From NCBI RefSeq assembly GCF_001591585.1, contig NZ_BCVE01000013.1, positions 1 to 64,000 of the forward strand: a stretch of DNA of 64,000 nucleotides. Direction: 5' to 3'. The notes beneath the pieces are model-generated. The model searched no databases. It saw nothing but the letters and a program-made list of their open reading frames with translations, and had not been told where the DNA came from. Position 1 is the stretch's first letter, and the number at the start of each line of letters is the position of its first letter. A program made the position numbers and the translations under genes. This DNA is from Niallia circulans NBRC 13626 (lineage in GTDB: Bacteria; Bacillota; Bacilli; Bacillales; Cytobacillaceae). Shown piece after piece: positions 35,671 to 45,371 of the stretch.

Positions 35671-36444
35671 ATGACAACATCCATACAAAAGGAAAGACAA
35701 GATAAAATTGTTAATCATTTAAAAGTAGAAAATTTTATGAAAACTACTGATTTGGTTGAGTTATTAAATTATAGTGAGGCAACGATAAAGCGTGATTTAA
35801 TAGAATTGGAAAATCAAGGATTAATTCGTAGAACTCGTGGCGGCGCCGTGATTATTGACCGCCGAAAGATAGATATTCCTTATTTAATGAAAGTTGATAA
35901 GTTTAATGATGATAAAGAGAAAGAAAGAATGGCAAAATTGGCAAAGGAATTGATTCAAAATGATATGAATCTATTTATTGATTCAAGCAGTACAGCATTA
36001 CATTTGGTTCATCAATTAAACAAGTTTGAAGGCTTACAAGTGATTACAAATGGAGTTATTACAGCTAGTTTATTATCAGAGTACACATCAGCAAAAGTGA
36101 ATATTCTAGGAGGTTCGATTGTTCCTAAGCGGTTTACAGTTAATGGGTCTAAGGCATATCATGATGCCCTCACTTATAATGTTGATCTAGCATTTGTTTC
36201 TTGTCGTGGCTTTGATTTTTCTGTAGGTGCAACAGAAACAACAGAAGGAGAAGCATTAATAAAGCAATCATTCAGAAAAGGGGCAAAAGAAGTTGTTCTG
36301 ATGGTAACACATGATAAATTGAATCAGAAATACTTACATCAAAGCTTAAATTGCTCTGATATTGATTATATGATTGTAGACAAACCCTTATCAAAAATAG
36401 AACTAGAGGATTTACAAAAACATAAAATATCCGTTTTATATTAA
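35671..36444 (+). CDS. DeoR family sugar-operon repressor
   Basis: 257 residues: an N-terminal DeoR HTH (MKTTDLVELLNYSEATIKRDLIELENQGLIRRTRGGA) and a C-terminal sugar-phosphate-binding domain (LFIDSSSTALHLVHQL, LQVITNGV, FVSCRGFDFSVGATE). It is preceded by GAAAGGAGGTATATGA. Placed directly after the PTS and aldolase genes, it probably represses them until a sugar phosphate intermediate appears. The TTTCGTTCATTT inverted repeat upstream of 32830 is its likely binding site. Confidence 0.88.
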   Translation: MTTSIQKERQDKIVNHLKVENFMKTTDLVELLNYSEATIKRDLIELENQGLIRRTRGGAVIIDRRKIDIPYLMKVDKFNDDKEKERMAKLAKELIQNDMNLFIDSSSTALHLVHQLNKFEGLQVITNGVITASLLSEYTSAKVNILGGSIVPKRFTVNGSKAYHDALTYNVDLAFVSCRGFDFSVGATETTEGEALIKQSFRKGAKEVVLMVTHDKLNQKYLHQSLNCSDIDYMIVDKPLSKIELEDLQKHKISVLY

Positions 36445-36559
36445 AAAAGAAAAGTCTCTTGTACAGAAAAACTATAAAAGATGAACACATTAGGAAGAGA
36501 AAATAAAGTTACTCAAGTAAACATTGGTTGATCGGAATAGAGGATTTAACTAGATAGAC

Positions 36560-36591
36560 AAAAAACTCACCAAGACATGGTGAGCTTTTTG
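36560..36591 (-). terminator. Bidirectional terminator between the DeoR and SDR genes
   Basis: CTCACCA / TGGTGAG stem (36566-36572 and 36578-36584) flanked by A and T runs on either side. Confidence 0.85.
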
Positions 36592-36603
36592 TCCAATTCA
36601 TTC

Positions 36604-37365
36604 TTACTCAATCGTCTTCTTCATCGCCTCATACATATTCTCCACATGCTTATCCACTTCATCACGAGACATCCGCAAGCGATTCACCGAACTGCCATAG
36701 CCTATTTCTACCTTACCTTCTTTTAACCCTTGAAATATTCCATCGGCAAACTCGTTTAAAGGCTCTCCTGCTGTATGTAACCCAGCTCCGCCTAAATCGG
36801 TATTTACTGCTGGAGGGGCAACTTCAATTACTTCTATAGATGTCTCGGAAAGCTGGTGTCTTAAGCTGACAGTGAATGAATGCATCGCTGCTTTGGTTGC
36901 TGAATAAATGGGTGCAATAACCATCGGCGTAAAGGCTAAGCCGGATGTTACATTAATAATGGCCGCATTTTCTTTTTCTGAAAAATAAGGTGCAAATAGC
37001 ATAGACATATGAATAACAGCTTCCATATTAATGGTAATTTCTTTATTGAAATAGCTCCAATCATTCTTTGCATCCGCTTTTAACACATTAAACCGTTGTT
37101 GTATGCCTGCATTGTTTACTAATACGTTCACCTTTGGATAATTCGCTGTTACCCATTCAAATAATGCGATGCGGTCAGCTTCCACAGAGAGATCGCTCAC
37201 ATATGTAATCAAGTTAGGATATTTTTCTTTTGCCTGTTGAAGTGCATCTTCCCTGCGGCCACATGCAATCACCGTATTTCCAGCGTTCATAAATCTTTCT
37301 GCAAAAGCTAAGCCGATTCCGGCATTTCCGCCTGTAATGAGAATGGTATTATCAGAGAGTTTCAT
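36604..37365 (-). CDS. Short-chain dehydrogenase/reductase
   Basis: A 253-residue classical-like SDR. The NAD(P) motif is TGGNAGIGLAFAERF, followed by NNAGIQ, the catalytic Ser in INVTSGLAF and the Tyr/Lys pair in YSATKAAM. It resembles DltE-annotated SDRs of Bacillus; the substrate is unknown. It lies 39 bp downstream of a broken MerR-type gene and likely shares that gene's promoter at 37807-37837. Confidence 0.85.
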   Translation of the reverse strand: MKLSDNTILITGGNAGIGLAFAERFMNAGNTVIACGRREDALQQAKEKYPNLITYVSDLSVEADRIALFEWVTANYPKVNVLVNNAGIQQRFNVLKADAKNDWSYFNKEITINMEAVIHMSMLFAPYFSEKENAAIINVTSGLAFTPMVIAPIYSATKAAMHSFTVSLRHQLSETSIEVIEVAPPAVNTDLGGAGLHTAGEPLNEFADGIFQGLKEGKVEIGYGSSVNRLRMSRDEVDKHVENMYEAMKKTIE

Positions 37366-37404
37366 TGGGATTCCTCTTTTCCACTTATTTTATATTCTAT
37401 TTAA

Positions 37405-37775
37405 TTACTTCCTATTTTCTTTCCTCGATCTTTTCAAGTACCGAGAAATTTTCTCTTCCATTCCTTTTAGGGACTCCTTCATTAACGATATTTCAGTGAT
37501 TACATCATGTTTGTGATTTTCTATCATGGCAAGGCTTTGCTGGATGGTGCTGTCTCCTTCGATAATCCAATCAATATATTGTTTAATTCTTTTTATCGAC
37601 ATATGCGTATTTTTTTTAACAAATAACGGTTTCAAATAGTGCCATCTTGTTTTCTAAAAATAATTGCCTTCCAGCTTCATTGGGTTCTATCGATGGAAGT
37701 AATCCTTGTTTTTCATAATACCTAATCGTTGATTCAGGAATATTAAATTTAGCTGATGTTTCACTGCTATTTCAT
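37405..37775 (-). pseudogene. MerR family regulator gene broken by frameshifts
   Basis: Three reading frames together give a MerR protein. One frame reads SAKFNIPESTIRYYEKQGLL, then PSIEPNEAGRQLFLENKMAL and FETVIC, ending in a stop. After an A8 tract (about 37609-37617) the frame shifts and continues THMSIKRIKQYIDWIIEGDS, then STIQQSLAMIENHKHDVI, to the normal coiled-coil C-terminus at 37405. Near the ATG at 37775 (GGAG upstream) a further shift leaves ATG-AAA-TAG. Two lesions argue for a true pseudogene, although a miscount in the A tract could explain one. The cognate promoter is intact. Confidence 0.78.
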
Positions 37776-37806
37776 TCGGAGATCTCCAATCATTGTCGAC
37801 AATATT

Positions 37807-37837
37807 AGTATACGGTTTAAACTATGGTTTAAGTCAA
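37807..37837 (-). promoter_or_regulatory. MerR-type promoter with 19-bp spacer
   Basis: Minus-strand TTGACT (complement at 37832-37837) and TATACT (complement at 37807-37812) are separated by 19 bp, and the spacer holds the dyad TTAAAC-TATG-GTTTAA. A 19-bp spacer with a central dyad is the hallmark of MerR-regulated promoters. Confidence 0.78.
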
Positions 37838-37943
37838 GCAGGCTGATGAAAGGGCCCTCAAATCAATAAAAAAAGAGCAAATTATTATTGCCCTTTCTCT
37901 TTTCCTTAATTAAATAAATATTTATTTCTGATTTTCTTCCTAA

Positions 37944-39602
37944 TCATGCTAAGAAATGCACATAGGAATGTGGTCTGTGCATAAGTTGTTCGAATGAGCC
38001 GAATTCTACTATATTCCCATCTATCAAAACAATAATTTCGTCATAAACAGATAAATTTTCTTTTTCAAAATGATGAGAAACAGAAACAACAGTTAGTTCT
38101 TTATCTAGTAAGACTATTTGTTCAATTTCCTTAGCAGTTTCCCTATCTAAAGAGGATGTTGCTTCATCCATAAGGAGAATTTCACGATTTCTTAGAAAGG
38201 CTCGTGCTATTTCGATACGCTGTCTCTGTCCCCCAGACAAATTCTTTCCGTCTTCTCCAACTTTATAATCTAGCCCTTTATCAAAAATTACTTCAGTTAG
38301 TCCAGCCCGAGAACAGGCATTTATAATATCTGTTTCACTGTAATTTTCTCCGAGTATTATATTATTTCGAAGCGTATCATCAAATAAGAACGGCTTTTGA
38401 TTAATCATGGATATTGTTTTATAAAAAGAAATTGCATCAACATCTAGAAAGTTTACGCCATCAAGTTTTATAGTACCTTGATAATTTTGAATTCTCTTTT
38501 GAAGTATTTTCAATAAGGTACTTTTTCCTGAACCTGAAGGACCGGTAATAAGAATTTTTTTTCCTTTTTTTATTTCAAGGTTTAAATCTGAAAGAATCAT
38601 TTTATCTCCTATTTTGTATGTGAGATTCTCACATGTTAATGCATCTTTAAAAGAGATTGCTTGATGATTAGCAGGTATATCGGGTGTGCTTTTTATAAAG
38701 TTTTGAATTCTATCACGAATTTTTTTGGTAGTTAATATCTTATTATACTCTTCCAATGAATCAAGCGCTGGAGCAATAATAGTATTAGAAAGCTGAATAA
38801 TTGCTAGAACTGTTCCAATAGTAATAACCCCTCGAGTGGCAAGGATTATTCCATATAGATTAACAAAGAAAAAGCCACAAAGCCCAAAAAAACCTACAAT
38901 ATTATCTGAAAGTACACGCCAATTATTTAATGTCGCAAAACTTCTTTCAACAGTAGAATTATATGTAATATGATCATCAATCATTCGCTTTTCCATACCA
39001 TATCCTCGAATAGTGTCTATACCTGTAAAAGCATCCTTTACCTTTCCAGTATAAATTTCATTTTTATTTGTCCAGTCTTCTGTTTGATTAACAATCCTTT
39101 TTTTAAATAATTGTGGGATAAGACTAGGAATAATAAACACTACTATTAATAGAATAGCCATTGTACTATTAAGAAAGAAAATAGCACTAATAGATATGAA
39201 AAAAATTATTAGGTTTAGAATAATTTTTAATAAGGAGTCATAATAGTTGGTTTGAATTAATTTTAAATCATTTAATAAGAATGAAACATAAGATGCAGTA
39301 TTCTTCTCTTGAAGTAAATTATCTGAATAAATAAAAACTTTAAAAATTTTTTGTTTTAAGGCTGAAATCTTCATAAAAATTATCTGATGTACAGTAAAGT
39401 TATATAATGTTTGACTAATCATAATCAAGAAATAACCACCAATAGTAAAGATAATTAAATTTACAAGAGGAAGTTTATTTGCGGCTTCAAAATAATCGAA
39501 AACTTCTTTAAAAACAAATGCTTTAAAGGTATTTTCAAATGCTGCAAATGGTAGTAAAAAGATAAAAATAATTAACCATTTTTTATTTATATTTTTAGAC
39601 AA
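37944..39602 (-). CDS. ABC exporter (fused permease-ATPase) of a RiPP-like locus
   Basis: 552 residues. About 300 N-terminal residues with six transmembrane segments precede an ATPase with Walker A GPSGSGKST, Q-loop INQKPFLF, signature LSGGQRQRIEIARA, Walker B ILLMDEATSSLD and switch VSVSHH. There is no C39 peptidase domain, so it would export a peptide without trimming it. The start is TTG at 39602 with GAAGGTGAC upstream. It is the last gene after the radical SAM gene, 57 bp apart. The sequence is noticeably more A+T-rich than its neighbours, hinting at horizontal transfer. Export of, or immunity to, the modified peptide is inferred from position. Confidence 0.85.
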   Translation of the reverse strand: MSKNINKKWLIIFIFLLPFAAFENTFKAFVFKEVFDYFEAANKLPLVNLIIFTIGGYFLIMISQTLYNFTVHQIIFMKISALKQKIFKVFIYSDNLLQEKNTASYVSFLLNDLKLIQTNYYDSLLKIILNLIIFFISISAIFFLNSTMAILLIVVFIIPSLIPQLFKKRIVNQTEDWTNKNEIYTGKVKDAFTGIDTIRGYGMEKRMIDDHITYNSTVERSFATLNNWRVLSDNIVGFFGLCGFFFVNLYGIILATRGVITIGTVLAIIQLSNTIIAPALDSLEEYNKILTTKKIRDRIQNFIKSTPDIPANHQAISFKDALTCENLTYKIGDKMILSDLNLEIKKGKKILITGPSGSGKSTLLKILQKRIQNYQGTIKLDGVNFLDVDAISFYKTISMINQKPFLFDDTLRNNIILGENYSETDIINACSRAGLTEVIFDKGLDYKVGEDGKNLSGGQRQRIEIARAFLRNREILLMDEATSSLDRETAKEIEQIVLLDKELTVVSVSHHFEKENLSVYDEIIVLIDGNIVEFGSFEQLMHRPHSYVHFLA

Positions 39603-39659
39603 GTAGTCACCTTCTTTTAAGTTGATTCTTTACAAAAGAATTTTGGTGTTAAAGGAAAA

Positions 39660-40955
39660 TTAAATAATATTATGAATTCTATCTAATTTAGAAACGATAT
39701 CCTCTATTCTATCATGGTGTTTTGCGATTAAATCGAAAACAATTTTTGTTTCTTCCCTTTTACTCTTACAACTAATCTCTTGATATGGATTTTCATTAGT
39801 TCTTTTACATATGACACATCTGAAGCGAGCAATACATAACTCACACTCTTTTCGTTCTTTCATTTTGGAATGAAATATTTCAGGATAACTCATAATTCTT
39901 TTCCAGACATAATTTATATCTTCGTTAACTATATTGGTGATTTTTTCAGAAGTATTAACAAATAAATGGCATGGCCAAATGTTTCCATTTGGATCGATAG
40001 ATAGTAACTCTAAACCAGCTTCACAAAAGTGAAACCAATCTATTTCTTTCGAAAAGAAATAAGATAATATATCAGAAGTGTTAGTTCTCATAAAATAAGA
40101 TTGTTCATTTAGAAACTCTTCAAAGTCTTCTTCAATTTCTTCTCTAACTATATTATAAACATATTTAGACGTTCCTACTTCCCATACATCATTAACTGCT
40201 ATATTTGGTATACCAAAGTCACGATAGATTTGTTTAGCAATTTCTTTTTTTGAATAAAGCTGATTAGTAGAAGGAGAATAAGTTGCTTGAATGGAAAGAA
40301 TTTTATCAGGATTTGTCATTTGGATTTTTTTTACATTATCTAGTATTTTTTCATACGTTGGATTATTTTTAATATCTCTTCTATACTTATCATGAATTTC
40401 TTTTGGTCCATCTATACTGACAGTAACTTTAAAATTATACTTTAAGATTAAATTCATAATAGTTGGATTTAATAAATTTGTGCCATTAGTCTGCATCATA
40501 AAAGTTAGATGAGGATATTTCTCACAGAAATATTTAATCATCTTAGGATTAAGAGTAGGTTCTCCTCCAAAAAAGGTAATTGATTTAATATTGGTAATAT
40601 AGTTATCTATCAATTCTGTTACTCGATCAGCAATTATTTCCTTCATAAATAATCTATTATCACCATAATTCCCTTGCCCAGCATAACAATATGAACATCT
40701 CAAATTACAGCCATGCGAAACATTAAGCTTAATATTATCAATGCGAGGAGTAAATTTATCAAATATACTATTAACAGGATTCCTATGCTGAATATATTTT
40801 TCAATATCTGGCAAAAGTTTCAAAGCTTCACCTTTATAGAGTTTAATGAAACCATTATAAAATTCTTCATTTAAATCATATATATCAAAAGTTAATAAAT
40901 CAAAAAGTATGCGATTATCTTCATTAATATAAATGTTATATTTGGAGATAAACAT
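39660..40955 (-). CDS. Radical SAM/SPASM peptide maturase
   Basis: 431 residues. The radical SAM core has the cluster motif Cys83-x3-Cys87-x2-Cys90 (HGCNLRCSYCYAG) and FFGGEPTLNP. The C-terminal SPASM region has Cys311, Gly324-x4-Cys329, Cys371-x2-Cys374-x5-Cys380-x2-Cys383 and Cys396, enough for two auxiliary [4Fe-4S] clusters. The first ~70 residues, before the barrel, could hold the precursor-recognition part. Such enzymes crosslink or epimerise ribosomal peptides. The substrate is almost certainly the 21-residue peptide encoded 137 bp upstream. It starts with ATG after GGAGGAAAT. I cannot tell which reaction it performs. Confidence 0.88.
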   Translation of the reverse strand: MFISKYNIYINEDNRILFDLLTFDIYDLNEEFYNGFIKLYKGEALKLLPDIEKYIQHRNPVNSIFDKFTPRIDNIKLNVSHGCNLRCSYCYAGQGNYGDNRLFMKEIIADRVTELIDNYITNIKSITFFGGEPTLNPKMIKYFCEKYPHLTFMMQTNGTNLLNPTIMNLILKYNFKVTVSIDGPKEIHDKYRRDIKNNPTYEKILDNVKKIQMTNPDKILSIQATYSPSTNQLYSKKEIAKQIYRDFGIPNIAVNDVWEVGTSKYVYNIVREEIEEDFEEFLNEQSYFMRTNTSDILSYFFSKEIDWFHFCEAGLELLSIDPNGNIWPCHLFVNTSEKITNIVNEDINYVWKRIMSYPEIFHSKMKERKECELCIARFRCVICKRTNENPYQEISCKSKREETKIVFDLIAKHHDRIEDIVSKLDRIHNII

Positions 40956-41038
40956 TAATATTTCCTCCTTAAATTACAGTTGAAATAATAATTTAGATTA
41001 GGGGCGAATTATCTATATATCTGATAAATTAGTAAAAC

Positions 41039-41069
41039 TCCCTCACGATTTCTAAAAAATTGTGAGGGA
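41039..41069 (-). terminator. Attenuator-like hairpin between the precursor peptide and maturase genes
   Basis: A 13-bp stem (41039-41051 and 41057-41069, TCCCTCAC / GTGAGGGA core) with a five-base loop, followed on the minus strand by GTTTTAC. Partial termination here would give more precursor than enzyme, as in many bacteriocin and RiPP operons. Confidence 0.7.
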
Positions 41070-41091
41070 ATCTTCAAAAAGGTCAATAAAT

Positions 41092-41157
41092 TTAACCGCA
41101 ATTAATTCCATTACAGTTTTTAGAACGAGTAGGTATCTCAAAGTTTTTTTTCTTCAT
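41092..41157 (-). CDS. Putative RiPP precursor peptide, 21 residues, two cysteines
   Basis: This tiny gene is visible only by reading the sequence directly. AAGGGAGGAAATTTTAA precedes the ATG at 41157, an excellent ribosome site. The peptide starts MKKKNFEIPTRS and ends KNCNGINCG, so a short basic leader-like part is followed by a core with Cys15 and Cys20, three Asn and two Gly. It lies immediately upstream of, and in the same direction as, a radical SAM/SPASM gene and an ABC exporter. Very short precursors are known for streptide- and tryglysin-type radical SAM RiPPs. A thioether or carbon-carbon crosslink involving Cys and Asn is plausible but unproven. I recognise no identical family. Confidence 0.72.
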   Translation of the reverse strand: MKKKNFEIPTRSKNCNGINCG

Positions 41158-41368
41158 TTAAAATTTCCTCCCTTCTAGTATATTAATGCAAATATAGAAT
41201 AATTAGAAAAAAAAGTAAATAATAGAAAAAGAACATTCATAAAATATACATAAAATAAATTATTTTGAACTTTTATTGAAAGGTGGGAATCTAACATTTA
41301 CTCATCATTCTTTCAAATCCCTAACCATTCTTAAAAAAATATGATACTCTCATCATGAGGTGGAAATT

Positions 41369-42124
41369 TTGGAACAATTAATTTATACACTTTTAGCATA
41401 TATAAATAATTCTTTAGAAAAGGATATTAACTATTCCATCGCCAATAGTTTCCTGGAAAATATTCATCATATAGAAGGCTATTCTTTAGAAATGGCTGCA
41501 GAAGTATGTAATGTAGCCCCATCTACGATTAATCGTTTCTGTAAGCGCATTGGTTTCCGCAACTTTTCGAATCTCCGCAGCAGTGTAGCTTATCAAGGGG
41601 GAATGTATGAGGAAAGGGAAAAGAGCTTAACTACAGAAACATTTGAATTAAAACTAAAGGAAAATATCGAGATGATGGAAGGGATTTCTAAGGAACAACT
41701 AGACCGTATCATAAAAAAGATTCATGAGTCTAAAAGAATTGTCATACTAGGATTTGAAAAACATCAGATTCAAGCGATGGAGCTTCAAAAGCAATTATTT
41801 CTGCTTGGAAAGCTATGTGAATGCAATACGAATTTTTTTAAACAATTGGAAACAGTATCTCATTTGACAGAAGAAGATATGATTATTACGATTTCCATTG
41901 AAGGAAACATCCTGACAGAAGCGTTAGCAATCAAAGAAAAAATTAAGGCGGCAAATGGGAAGAAATTACTAATTACTTTTTCAGATCCTGAGAAGCACCA
42001 ACAAATATTTGAAGAGATAATACAATGTGGAAAAATTGATAATAGTGCTGTGAGTAGTTATACCTTATTACGTTTGTTTGATATTCTTATCTATCACTAT
42101 CAAAAACGATATCCTTCTTTTTAA
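41369..42124 (+). CDS. RpiR/MurR family regulator
   Basis: 251 residues: an N-terminal HTH_6 domain (SLEMAAEVCNVAPSTINRFCKRIGFRNFSNLR) and a C-terminal SIS domain (RIVILGFEKHQIQAMELQKQLF, EEDMIITISIEGN) for sugar-phosphate sensing. TTG at 41369, six bases after GAGGTG, is preferred over the GTG within that site at 41360. A terminator separates it from the GH1 gene 80 bp downstream, which it probably regulates. Confidence 0.85.
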   Translation: MEQLIYTLLAYINNSLEKDINYSIANSFLENIHHIEGYSLEMAAEVCNVAPSTINRFCKRIGFRNFSNLRSSVAYQGGMYEEREKSLTTETFELKLKENIEMMEGISKEQLDRIIKKIHESKRIVILGFEKHQIQAMELQKQLFLLGKLCECNTNFFKQLETVSHLTEEDMIITISIEGNILTEALAIKEKIKAANGKKLLITFSDPEKHQQIFEEIIQCGKIDNSAVSSYTLLRLFDILIYHYQKRYPSF

Positions 42125-42150
42125 CTGGTCTGAAAGAGACCAGTTTTTTC
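42124..42150 (+). terminator. Terminator between the RpiR and GH1 genes
   Basis: AACTGGTCT / AGACCAGTT stem, then T residues; it begins at the RpiR stop codon. Confidence 0.88.
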
Positions 42151-42174
42151 TTTTTTGTAAGCGTATCATTATAG

Positions 42175-43659
<1,485 letters not shown>

Positions 43660-43672
43660 TTTATGCCTAGAT

Positions 43673-43712
43673 AAACAGTGCTGTCCCTTTTGGGATTCAG
43701 CACTGTTTTTTT
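43673..43712 (+). terminator. Terminator after the second GH1 gene
   Basis: AAACAGTGCTG / CAGCACTGTTT stem, then T residues. Confidence 0.9.
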
Positions 43713-44022
43713 AGACTATTTTAGAAAAGGAAGAGCGATATGATTATCAAAAATGATAGATTTTTTAGAATTAATAAACAAATCTTAATATATTGATATA
43801 ATGAAAATCATGTGTTAAAATGTTCCAGTCAAGCATCTTCATTAGGAGATTTTAGAAGCTATTATGGATAAATGTTGAATAATATTCTAATTTTTCTAAT
43901 AATACACAACAGTCTAAGAACTGTGGGCAACATTGTTTTTGCCCAAGTGTTTATATAGGCTACATAATACTTATGGTTTATGGAATAGTAATTATATTAT
44001 ATGGGTATAAGGAGAGGTTCAA
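43713..44022. other. Intergenic region with no gene
   Basis: A+T-rich, with no supported frame. A small GGGCAA / TTGCCC inverted repeat near 43928-43947 is not followed by T residues. The promoter of the lipoprotein gene probably lies at its right end but is not clear. Confidence 0.45.
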
Positions 44023-44412
44023 ATGAAATATCTTTCTCTATTTATGGCCGCGTTCCTATTCTTGCTTGCAGGATGCGGGAATTCAGCGGAAGAGAAAAAA
44101 GAGCAACCAGTAAAAGAACAAACGAATGCAAAACAAGAAACAAAAGCAAAAGAATTAACAGATGAAGATAAGAAATTTATTGCTTTATTGGAAAAAGGCG
44201 AATATCAAACAATCATTGATGAAACAATCGGTCTTGGCAGTGATGCCCAAGTGAATTTTTACTTTTTAGCAAATGCCTTTAAGGCAGTTCCTGATTATAC
44301 ATTAAGTAAAACATATTTGAATAAAACGAAGTATATTCCAGCTGAAATTGAAGATAAAGTAAATAAATTAAAAGAAGATATAGATGCTAACGTGGAGAAA
44401 GAGGGAGCTTAA
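44023..44412 (+). CDS. Small lipoprotein of unknown function
   Basis: 129 residues. The signal peptide MKYLSLFMAAFLFLLAGC gives lipidated Cys18. A Glu/Lys/Gln-rich linker (about 20-50) follows, and then a helical C-terminal domain (LTDEDKKFIALLEKGEYQTIIDE and FYFLANAFKAV) that looks TPR-like. GGAGAGG precedes the ATG. No catalytic motif is seen; a peripheral surface or assembly role is possible but not assigned. Confidence 0.75.
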   Translation: MKYLSLFMAAFLFLLAGCGNSAEEKKEQPVKEQTNAKQETKAKELTDEDKKFIALLEKGEYQTIIDETIGLGSDAQVNFYFLANAFKAVPDYTLSKTYLNKTKYIPAEIEDKVNKLKEDIDANVEKEGA

Positions 44413-44465
44413 TCTCTTTAATCTCGTTAGATAGGTGCTTGACCTCAAATTAAGATGTAATGAAG

Positions 44466-44499
44466 AACCTTGTCAGAAGATTTCTGGCAAGGTTTTTAA
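44466..44499 (+). terminator. Terminator after the lipoprotein gene
   Basis: AACCTTG-CAGAA / TTCTG-CAAGGTT stem, then T residues. Confidence 0.85.
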
Positions 44500-44561
44500 T
44501 ACTTTGGAAAGGATAGCATAAGGCATCAATCAATACTTTTCCTAACACGAAGAAAAAAATA

Positions 44562-44597
44562 AAAAACAAATCAACAAAAATAAAGTTGATTTGTTTT
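44562..44597 (-). terminator. Terminator after the ferredoxin gene
   Basis: AAAAACAAATCAAC / GTTGATTTGTTTTT stem (44562-44574 and 44585-44597), active at least on the minus strand. Confidence 0.8.
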
Positions 44598-44600
44598 TCG

Positions 44601-44846
44601 TTATCCTTCATATGATTTGTAAAAATCGATAGCCTTCTGGATATAAGGCTGTTCTTCTGGTGGTACCTCTTCTTCGTGATAAATGGCGGAAACTGGACAT
44701 ACTGCTTCACATGCACCACAGTCAATACAAATATCAGGATCAATATAAAATTGATCTTCTCCCTTTGCGATACAATCAACAGGACAAACATCTACACAAT
44801 CTCCTGCTTGTTCATGCATACATGGTGAAGTTATAACGAAAGGCAT
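44601..44846 (-). CDS. Two-cluster ferredoxin
   Basis: An 81-residue electron carrier. Two cysteine groups are seen: CVDVCPVDCI with an upstream Cys (PCMHEQAGDC) and CIDCGACEAVCPVSAIYHEEEVPPEE, the layout of bacterial 4Fe-4S (or 7Fe) ferredoxins of the FdxA type. Its ATG has GGGGAGGGGAG upstream. It lies 31 bp downstream of the gene at 44878 and may be co-transcribed with it. Confidence 0.92.
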   Translation of the reverse strand: MPFVITSPCMHEQAGDCVDVCPVDCIAKGEDQFYIDPDICIDCGACEAVCPVSAIYHEEEVPPEEQPYIQKAIDFYKSYEG

Positions 44847-44877
44847 GGAATCTCCCCTCCCCTTTACTTAAATATTA

Positions 44878-45294
44878 TTAAGATCTTATGCTGAGTAGTA
44901 CTTCATTCATTCGATTTATATTTTCGCGGATTTTTACAGCACTCAAGTAATCAATTTTATCATGATAGCTTTCAGGCTGTTCTCTTTGCTCATCAATAGA
45001 CATATGCTGATATTCATCAATGCCCCCTGTTGATGCTTGATAGTCCTCCATTAAGCTAGCTTCCAATTGTTGAACCATATTGTTTAATCTATCAAGACTT
45101 TGTGTCATCGAAATGGCTGTGTTGATGATTTCTTCGTCTAATTTTGGAAAGTTATCCATTTTGTTCTTCTGTTCTTGTAAATCATTCTTTACTTGCTGAA
45201 GCAAAGGATCTTTGTCAGCATCTACTTTCATATGATCAAGTATTTGTAACGTGTCGCCTATCAATATTTGCAATCTCTTGGAGGCGTTTTCCAT
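44878..45294 (-). CDS. Hypothetical helical protein
   Basis: 138 residues, hydrophilic and almost wholly helical, with heptad-like runs (LQQVKNDLQEQKNKMDNF, SMTQSLDRLNNMVQQLEASLMEDY) suggesting coiled coils. ATG at 45294 has AAGGTGGGA upstream; a longer frame to 45315 covers that site and is unlikely. No family is recognised. The only context is the downstream ferredoxin gene. Confidence 0.7.
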   Translation of the reverse strand: MENASKRLQILIGDTLQILDHMKVDADKDPLLQQVKNDLQEQKNKMDNFPKLDEEIINTAISMTQSLDRLNNMVQQLEASLMEDYQASTGGIDEYQHMSIDEQREQPESYHDKIDYLSAVKIRENINRMNEVLLSIRS

Positions 45295-45371
45295 GGAAAT
45301 CCCACCTTTAAGCATTGTATCTATAAAATGGACATAATATCGGCTTTCTATACATCTTACGAGAGTTCTCG

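Noticed and set aside
42154-42170. Possible cre site (TGTAAGCGTATCA) before the second GH1 gene
   Set aside because: The spacing between the CG core and the terminal CA is one base short of the cre consensus, so I do not list it.
43928-43947. GGGCAA / TTGCCC hairpin before the lipoprotein gene
   Set aside because: Six-base stem without a T run and with no riboswitch-like context; not called as terminator or RNA element.
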